Assembly: GCA_963799925.1 (NCBI GenBank)
Contig: CAWCYZ010000004.1
Coordinates: 806,001-870,000, forward strand
Direction: 5' to 3'
Length of the DNA stretch: 64,000 nt
Origin: DATBQN01 sp963799925
Lineage (GTDB): Bacteria; Acidobacteriota; Thermoanaerobaculia; Multivoradales; UBA5704
In this document: piece by piece, positions 59,374-64,000 of the stretch
Layout of the letters: each line of letters opens with the position of its first letter
Position numbering within the stretch: position 1 is the first letter of the stretch
Program-made: the position numbers and the translations under genes
Notes under the pieces: model-generated
Database searches by the model: none
The model's input: only the letters and a program-made list of their open reading frames with translations
Told to the model about the DNA's origin: nothing

Positions 59374-60374
59374 CCTGCCGCCGCGGGCCGGCCGGGAGGG
59401 ACGATCACGGCGGCTCCCCGGATCCCCGAGCGCAGCGCCGCGAGCGCCTCGTTGGCGCGGGCGAGGGGGAACGGCTGGACGGTCGTCTCGACCGGCACCC
59501 GCGGGGCGAGGGCGAGGAACTCCTCGGCGTCTCGCCGGGTCAGGTTGGCGACCGAGCGGACGATCCGCTCCTCCCAGAGGAGCTCGTAAGGGAACGACGG
59601 GACATCGCTCATGTGGATCCCGGCGCAGACGACGATGCCGCCGCGGTCGACGGCGCGCAGAGCCGCCGGCACCAGCTCGCCGGCAGGGGCGAAGATCAGG
59701 GCGGCGTCGAGCGGCTCGGGGGGCCGCTCGTCCGCGCCGCCGGCCCACTCGGCGCCGAGCTCGCGGGCGAAGCGCTGGGCCGCCTCGTCGCCGGGCCGGG
59801 TGAAGGCGAAGACGCGCCGGCCCTGGTGGCGGGCGACCTGGGCGAGGATATGGGCGGCGGCGCCGAAGCCGTAGAAGCCGAGGCGCTCGCCGTCGCCCGC
59901 CAAGCGCAAGGCGCGATAGCCGATCAGGCCGGCGCAGAGGAGGGGCGCCGCCTGGAGGTCGGGGTAGCCGGCGGGGATGGGGAAGCAGAACCGCTCGTCC
60001 GCCACCGTCATCTCGGCATAGCCGCCGTCGATCTGGTAGCCGGTGAAGCGGGCGCCGACGCAGAGGTTCTCGCGCCCGGAGCGGCAGAAGCGGCAGGTGC
60101 CGTCGGTCCAGCCGAGCCAGGGGACGCCCACCCGCGTGCCGACCCGGAAGCGCCGGGCGCCGGGACCGCCCGCCATCACCGTGCCGACGATCTGGTGGCC
60201 GAGGACGAGCGGCAGCTTGGGCTCGGCCAGCTCGCCGTCGACGACGTGGAGGTCGGTCCGGCAGACCCCGCAGGCATGGACCCGCAGGAGGACCTGTCCC
60301 GGCCCCGGCTCGGGATCCGGAACCTCGGCCTCCCGCAGCGGCTGGCCCGCGGCCTCGAAGAGCATGGCGCGCAC
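59370..60374 (-). CDS. Zinc-dependent alcohol dehydrogenase (MDR family)
   Basis: A 334-residue medium-chain dehydrogenase. Catalytic zinc ligands are in CGVCRTDLHVVDGEL and LVLGHQIVGTV, and the structural zinc is in CRFCRSGRENLC. The nucleotide-binding region has FYGFGAAAHILAQVA, a slightly unusual GFGAAA in place of GxGxxG. It starts MRAMLFEAAGQPLREAE with a GTG at 60374. This zinc-type MDR subgroup has a broad alcohol/aldehyde range, so the substrate is unknown. Overlap with hpnK suggests cotranscription and perhaps a role in hopanoid side chains, which is inference. Confidence 0.85.
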   Translation of the reverse strand: MRAMLFEAAGQPLREAEVPDPEPGPGQVLLRVHACGVCRTDLHVVDGELAEPKLPLVLGHQIVGTVMAGGPGARRFRVGTRVGVPWLGWTDGTCRFCRSGRENLCVGARFTGYQIDGGYAEMTVADERFCFPIPAGYPDLQAAPLLCAGLIGYRALRLAGDGERLGFYGFGAAAHILAQVARHQGRRVFAFTRPGDEAAQRFARELGAEWAGGADERPPEPLDAALIFAPAGELVPAALRAVDRGGIVVCAGIHMSDVPSFPYELLWEERIVRSVANLTRRDAEEFLALAPRVPVETTVQPFPLARANEALAALRSGIRGAAVIVPPGRPAAAG

Positions 60375-60396
60375 CGCGAGAGCTTACCGCGGCGCC

Positions 60397-60595
60397 CGCG
60401 AATCGCCTGGCACCTGTCCGCGAATCGCCTGGCACCTGGCGACGCCTATCCGCGAATCGCCTGGCACCTCGACTCGGGCGGATCGCCTGGCACCTATCCG
60501 GTGTTGCCCTTACAGCAGTCAAATCAATCGTTTAGGAGCGTAGACCATGGTGGCGAAACGAATCACCTGGCACCTCGGGCGAATCACCTGGCACC
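60397..60595. repeat. Six dispersed copies of an 18-bp element
   Basis: Copies of CGAATCGCCTGGCACCT (or CGAATCACCTGGCACC) lie at 60397-60415, 60419-60437, 60451-60469, 60479-60495, 60558-60575 and 60579-60595, all in the same orientation with irregular spacing (3-62 bp). Read on the minus strand the core is GGTGCCAGGCGATTCG. Five are intergenic, upstream of the dehydrogenase gene. The last overlaps the stop codon of the small membrane protein. Confidence 0.8.
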
Positions 60596-60814
60596 GCGAG
60601 ATCGGCTGGCCAGCCACCAGCGCCTTGCCGCGACGAGCGACCAGACCGCCTCGACGAGGCCGAACGGCCAGGCTCCCTGGAGGAAGCCGTAGGCCGAGCC
60701 CAGGGCGCAGGAGCCGGCGAAGGCGAGGATGAACCAGCGGCTGCGCCGCTCGAGCGCGTAACAGACGAGCATCGCCGTCACCGCGAACAGGCCGAAGAGG
60801 GTGAGCCGGTCCAT
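60584..60814 (-). CDS. Small conserved-type membrane protein (76 aa)
   Basis: A 76-residue protein with two or three hydrophobic helices: MDRLTLFGLFAVTAMLVCYA, ERRSRWFILAFAGSCALGSA and a segment ending FGLVEAVWSLVAARRWW. The YALERRSRW...YGFLQGAWPFGLVEA pattern looks like a small uncharacterised family rather than chance coding. It starts 10 bp after the Mur-ligase-like gene on the same strand and so is probably cotranscribed. Its stop codon falls within a dispersed repeat copy. Function unknown. Confidence 0.72.
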   Translation of the reverse strand: MDRLTLFGLFAVTAMLVCYALERRSRWFILAFAGSCALGSAYGFLQGAWPFGLVEAVWSLVAARRWWLASRSRGAR

Positions 60815-60824
60815 CGCCGCGGGC

Positions 60825-62570
60825 TCAGCCGCCCGCCGGGCGGGCGCCCGCCGCTGCCAACTGGGCGAGCACCGCGTCGCGCTCGGTGTGGACGAGGAGG
60901 ATCAGGAGATCTCCCGGCCGCGCCCAGGCGAGGGCCTGCTCGACGGCGGCGGGATCGTCCGCGGCGCGGTCGAGGGCCTCTTGCGGCGCTCCCCGCCGGC
61001 GCAGCTCGTCTTCGAGGATCGCCGGGATCTCGCCCAGTTGCCGGCCGCGGAGCATGGTCGGCAGCTCCTTGATGACGATGCGGTCGGGACGGGAGCGCCA
61101 GGCGATCGCGGCGAGCTCGCGGAGAGCGGCCTCGTCGCGGTCTCCGGCCTGGCCGAGGATCAGCAGCCGCCGCGTGGCCGGAAGCGCGGCGGCCAGATGG
61201 AGCAGGGCGGCGAGGCCATGCGGGTTGTGGGCGTAGTCGAGGAGGATGCGGGCGCCTCCCACTTCCATCAGGTTGGCGCGGCCGGGATTGTCCGCCGGCG
61301 TGCCGCCGACGGCCGCGAGGCCGCGGGCGATCGCGTCGTCGGGGAATCCGAGGGCTTGGGCGAGCGCCGCGGCCGCCAGGGCGTTCGCCACGTTGTAGCG
61401 GGCGGCGCCGCCGAAGGTGACCGGGATGGCGGCGAGCCGGGCGACGGCCCGGCGGCGGCCCGCCCCGGCGAGGACCAGCTCGTCGCCGGCGAGGAGAGCG
61501 CCGGCGCCGCCGGCGGCGAGATGGGCCGCGAGGAGCGGATTCTCCGCCTCGAGGCTGAACCAGACGATGGGGGCGCGGGCGGCGGCCGGGCCGCGGCGGA
61601 CGAGCTCGGGGTCGTCGGCGTTGAGCACGGCCGCGCCGCCCGGCCGCACGGCGCGGACCGGCACCAGCTTCGCCGCGGCGAGAGCGGCGAGGTCATGGAC
61701 CCCGTACTCGCCCAGGTGGTCGGCGGCGACGTTGGTGACCGCCGCCGCGTCGGCGGCGGCGACGGCGAGCCCGCGGCGGAGCGTTCCCCCGCGTGCGGTC
61801 TCGAGGACGGCGACCTCCACCCGCCGGTCGCGCAGCAGCGTCCGCGCCCCTCCCGGCCCGGAGAAGTCGCCCCGCTCGATCGTCTCGCCGCCGACGGTGA
61901 TGCGGTCGGTCGAGGTCGAGCCGGCGACGCGGCCGGCCGCCGCCGCGATCGCGGCGAGCAGGCGCACCGTCGTCGTCTTCCCGTTGGTGCCGGTGACGAG
62001 CGCCACCGGCACGTCGCGGACCGCCGTCCAATCGACCTCGCCAGCGGCGGGCAGCCGGGAGGTCGGCCAGGTCGCCGAGCCGGCGCCGAGGCCCACGGTC
62101 GCCTGGTCGGCATCCCAGAGGAAGGCGACGCCGCGCGCCGCCGCCGCGGCGGCGAGGGCGGCGAGCCGCGGGTTCCGCTCGGCGGCGATCGTCTCCCGGA
62201 GCCGGGCCGCGGTCTCGGCCTCGGTGGCGGTCGCCTCCGCGCTCGCGGTCGCCGCCCGACCGAGGGCGGCCTCGGTGGCGCGCCAGGCCTCCTCGGCGAC
62301 CTCCGTCGCGGCGTAGAGGGCATCGAGGGGGGCGGAGAAGGCGAGGGAGAGCCCTCCGGGGTGACGGCGGGCGGCGAGCCGCTCGCCGCCCCAGCCGACG
62401 CCTTCGAGCAGCCGCCGCGCCCGCGAGCGCCAGAGGGCGAGCACGAGCTCGGCGTCGTCCGCGGCGGCGATGCCCGGCGGGGGAGGGGGGAGGGCGACCT
62501 CGACGACCGCGCCGGGCCCGTCGAGGAGGAGGCTGGGGCCGGTGAGCCGGCGGGAATCGACGATCGCCAT
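60825..62570 (-). CDS. Mur-ligase family protein like cyanophycin synthetase without ATP-grasp
   Basis: A 581-residue cytoplasmic ligase. Residues about 1-175 resemble the N-domain and linker of cyanophycin synthetase (ERNPRLAALAAAAAARGVAF). The rest is a Mur ligase: P-loop VTGTNGKTTTVRL (residues 194-201), LETARGGTLRRGLAVAAAD, NVAADHLGEYG, LNADDPELV and C-terminal LDYAHNPHG with LGQAGDRDEAALREL. CphA is normally about 870-900 residues, with an ATP-grasp module (Asp addition) before the Mur module (Arg addition). That ATP-grasp module is absent here while the Mur P-loop is intact. It is divergent from cyanophycinase and a second, true synthetase start. It may add the side-chain amino acid or act on a related polymer. 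Confidence 0.82.
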   Translation of the reverse strand: MAIVDSRRLTGPSLLLDGPGAVVEVALPPPPPGIAAADDAELVLALWRSRARRLLEGVGWGGERLAARRHPGGLSLAFSAPLDALYAATEVAEEAWRATEAALGRAATASAEATATEAETAARLRETIAAERNPRLAALAAAAAARGVAFLWDADQATVGLGAGSATWPTSRLPAAGEVDWTAVRDVPVALVTGTNGKTTTVRLLAAIAAAAGRVAGSTSTDRITVGGETIERGDFSGPGGARTLLRDRRVEVAVLETARGGTLRRGLAVAAADAAAVTNVAADHLGEYGVHDLAALAAAKLVPVRAVRPGGAAVLNADDPELVRRGPAAARAPIVWFSLEAENPLLAAHLAAGGAGALLAGDELVLAGAGRRRAVARLAAIPVTFGGAARYNVANALAAAALAQALGFPDDAIARGLAAVGGTPADNPGRANLMEVGGARILLDYAHNPHGLAALLHLAAALPATRRLLILGQAGDRDEAALRELAAIAWRSRPDRIVIKELPTMLRGRQLGEIPAILEDELRRRGAPQEALDRAADDPAAVEQALAWARPGDLLILLVHTERDAVLAQLAAAGARPAGG

Positions 62571-62880
62571 GGCGTCAGGGTAGCGGAGCCGGCGGCGAGA
62601 CTATATCGGGAGCGGCGCAGCGGCCGCCTCCGGCCCGCGGCCGGCATGTTGGTAGAATCTCCCCCCGGAGCGCGCGTCGATGCGCGTCGAGACGAATCCG
62701 GCAGCTCCCCGGCCGGACCGGACGACCCCCCGCCAGGCCCGCCGGGTGCTGGGTCCGTTTGGTCCCGAGGACGGCCGCCTGGAAGGGGGTTCGGGAGGGT
62801 GGTCCCGAGGGCGGTCGCCCGCAGCGGACCTAACGGACCCACTACCGCCCGCCACCGGGGGATGTGAGGAGACCCGCCGC
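62571..62880. other. Divergent intergenic region between the Mur ligase and cyanophycinase
   Basis: 310 bp between divergent starts. TAGAAT at 62653-62658 resembles a plus-strand -10, without a clear -35. A frame open from 62680 into cyanophycinase lacks a ribosome-binding site and does not resemble the family, so it is not taken as the start. Nothing else is seen. Confidence 0.4.
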
Positions 62881-63789
62881 ATGGACGAAGACTCCGCGCC
62901 GGCCACCCGGCCGGGCCGGCTGATGGCGATCGGCGGCGCCGAGGACAAGACGCGCGAGCGCATCGTCCTGCGCCGCTTCGTCGAGCTCTCCGGCGGCGCC
63001 CAGGGCACGCTGCTGATCCTCGCCACCGCCTCCGAGCTGGCGGAGACCGGCGAGCGCTACAGCGACCTCTTTCGCGAGCTGGGGGTCGGCCGGGTCGCCG
63101 TCCTCCGCGTCGGCAACCGTCAGGACGCGCTCGCCGCCGGCCCGGAGGTGCTGGGCCTGTTGCGCGAGGCGACCGGCCTCTTTCTCACCGGCGGCAGCCA
63201 GCTCCGCTTCTCCGCCGCCCTCGGCGGCACGCCGCTCGCCGCCGCCATCCGCCGCCGCCACGCCGCGGGGATGGCGGTCGGCGGCACCAGCGCCGGCGCG
63301 TCGCTCCTCTCCGAGCACATGATCGCCCTGGGCGACGGCGGCAGCACCCCGCGGCGGCGCCTGGTCCACCTGGCCCAGGGGCTCGGCCTGGCGCCCGACC
63401 TCATCATCGACCAGCACTTCCAGCGCCGCGACCGCCTCGGCCGGCTGCTCACCGCCCTCTCCTACAATCCGGCGCCGCTGGGGATCGGGGTCGACGAGGA
63501 CACCGCGGCGATCATCGAGCCGGAGGGCACGCTGCAGGTGATCGGCGCCGGCGCGGTCCTCGTCGTCGACGCGCGCCAGATGGCCTTCACCGACAGCTAC
63601 GCCGTGCGCCGCGGCCAGCCGCTCGCCATGCTCGGTCTGAAGCTCGACGTGCTGACGACCGGCTGCGGCTACGACCTCCTGCGCCGGGAGGGGCTGCCGC
63701 CTCGGCGCGCCGACGCGGAGGTCTTCGGCGCGCCGCGCGAAGACCCGCGCGAATCCCCGGCGGAGGCGGCGGCCGCGCTGCGCGAATAG
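62881..63789 (+). CDS. cphB: Cyanophycinase
   Basis: A 302-residue serine exopeptidase of family S51 that cuts cyanophycin into beta-Asp-Arg dipeptides. GRLMAIGGAEDK starts the fold. TGGSQLRFS and the nucleophile motif GGTSAGASLLSE are intact, and DQHFQRRDRLGRLLTAL follows. ATG 62881 has GAGGAG about 10 nt upstream and fits the family N-terminus. The preceding frame extension (from 62680) does not look coding. It is followed after 106 bp by cphA. Cytoplasmic, acting on stored granules. Confidence 0.92.
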   Translation: MDEDSAPATRPGRLMAIGGAEDKTRERIVLRRFVELSGGAQGTLLILATASELAETGERYSDLFRELGVGRVAVLRVGNRQDALAAGPEVLGLLREATGLFLTGGSQLRFSAALGGTPLAAAIRRRHAAGMAVGGTSAGASLLSEHMIALGDGGSTPRRRLVHLAQGLGLAPDLIIDQHFQRRDRLGRLLTALSYNPAPLGIGVDEDTAAIIEPEGTLQVIGAGAVLVVDARQMAFTDSYAVRRGQPLAMLGLKLDVLTTGCGYDLLRREGLPPRRADAEVFGAPREDPRESPAEAAAALRE

Positions 63790-63800
63790 AGCCTGCCAGC

Positions 63801-63829
63801 TTGCCGGGCTCGCCGGCCCGTGCTACAAA
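63801..63829 (+). promoter_or_regulatory. Sigma-70-type promoter for cphA
   Basis: TTGCCG (63801-63806) and TACAAA (63824-63829) are spaced by 17 bp, immediately after the cyanophycinase stop, giving a predicted leader of about 60 nt before ATG 63896. This suggests cphA can be expressed separately from cphB. Confidence 0.5.
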
Positions 63830-63895
63830 CCGCGCGTGATCCGCGGCCTGCCGCCGGCGCCCCACCCCTCCGGCCACCGGCCGGCTGCCCGTCGA

Positions 63896-64000
63896 TGAAG
63901 ATCCTGGAGACCCGCGTCTACCGCGGCCCCAACCTCTACGCGCTGCGGCCGGTGATCCGGCTGCGCGTCGACCTCGCGGAGCTCGAGGAGTTCCCGACGG
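63896..64000 (+). CDS. cphA: Cyanophycin synthetase, N-terminal fragment cut by the window end
   Basis: Only 35 codons are visible. MKILETRVYRGPNLYALRPV followed by IRLRVDLAELEEFPT matches the conserved start of CphA proteins (M-K-I-L-x-T-x-x-x-R-G-P-N). The full enzyme would polymerise Asp with Arg side chains using ATP. The position after cyanophycinase supports it strongly. No Shine-Dalgarno is apparent. The rest, including whether both catalytic modules are present, lies outside the window. Confidence 0.85.

Noticed and set aside
62680..62880. N-terminal extension of cyanophycinase from 62680
   Set aside because: The extension is low-complexity and lacks a ribosome-binding site; family similarity begins after the ATG at 62881, which has GAGGAG upstream.

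Overview
The window is very GC-rich, rRNA- and tRNA-free chromosomal DNA from a Gram-negative-type bacterium. A hopanoid locus (shc, hpnH, hpnA, hpnG, hpnI, hpnK, squalene synthase), secreted FG-GAP/ASPIC-UnbV and PQQ-propeller proteins, a Tat-exported vanadium haloperoxidase, a cyanophycin locus and many long genes suggest a soil Acidobacteriota lineage (Thermoanaerobaculia-like). That placement is inference; no marker gene is present.

Layout. 1-1929 (minus): a secreted FG-GAP protein cut by the window edge. 2226-22142 (plus): a five-module non-ribosomal peptide synthetase. Its binding-pocket residues suggest Thr-X-(D-)Thr-Y-Thr, and it ends in an unusual carrier protein - PAPS sulfotransferase - thioesterase tail. 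As given, this locus is broken by about 16 single-base frame changes, while no other gene here is. 22192-24680: an XRE regulator (minus) and a cytochrome P450 (plus). 24911-30740: an RRM RNA-binding protein, a PLP class V aminotransferase, and a LodA/LodB-type quinoprotein oxidase with its flavoprotein partner. 30880-33511: a secreted jelly-roll protein, a 12-unit hairpin array, an unlisted 54-aa membrane protein and a THUMP-type RNA methyltransferase. 33639-38567: a VapBC module followed by a lower-GC two-gene unit of unknown function. 39163-44076: a sulfate ABC transporter whose ATPase carries two universal-stress domains. 44102-46296: a two-component system. 46428-51343: small secreted proteins, the haloperoxidase and a PQQ-propeller protein. 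51461-60374: hopanoid genes on both strands plus an alcohol dehydrogenase. 60584-64000: a small membrane protein, an ATP-grasp-less cyanophycin-synthetase-like Mur ligase, cyanophycinase, and the start of cyanophycin synthetase.

How the parts work together. In the hopanoid cluster, squalene synthase and squalene-hopene cyclase build the skeleton. HpnH/HpnG extend it to ribosylhopane, and HpnI/HpnK add and de-acetylate an amino sugar. The cyanophycin genes form a nitrogen-storage unit. The NRPS has no transporter, MbtH protein or phosphopantetheinyl transferase beside it. A distinctive feature is that several long intergenic gaps carry short tandem or dispersed repeats of about 20-21 bp period, unrelated in sequence to each other.

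Limits. All functions are read from motifs by eye. Domain borders, specificity readings and promoters are approximate, and GC differences are visual impressions.
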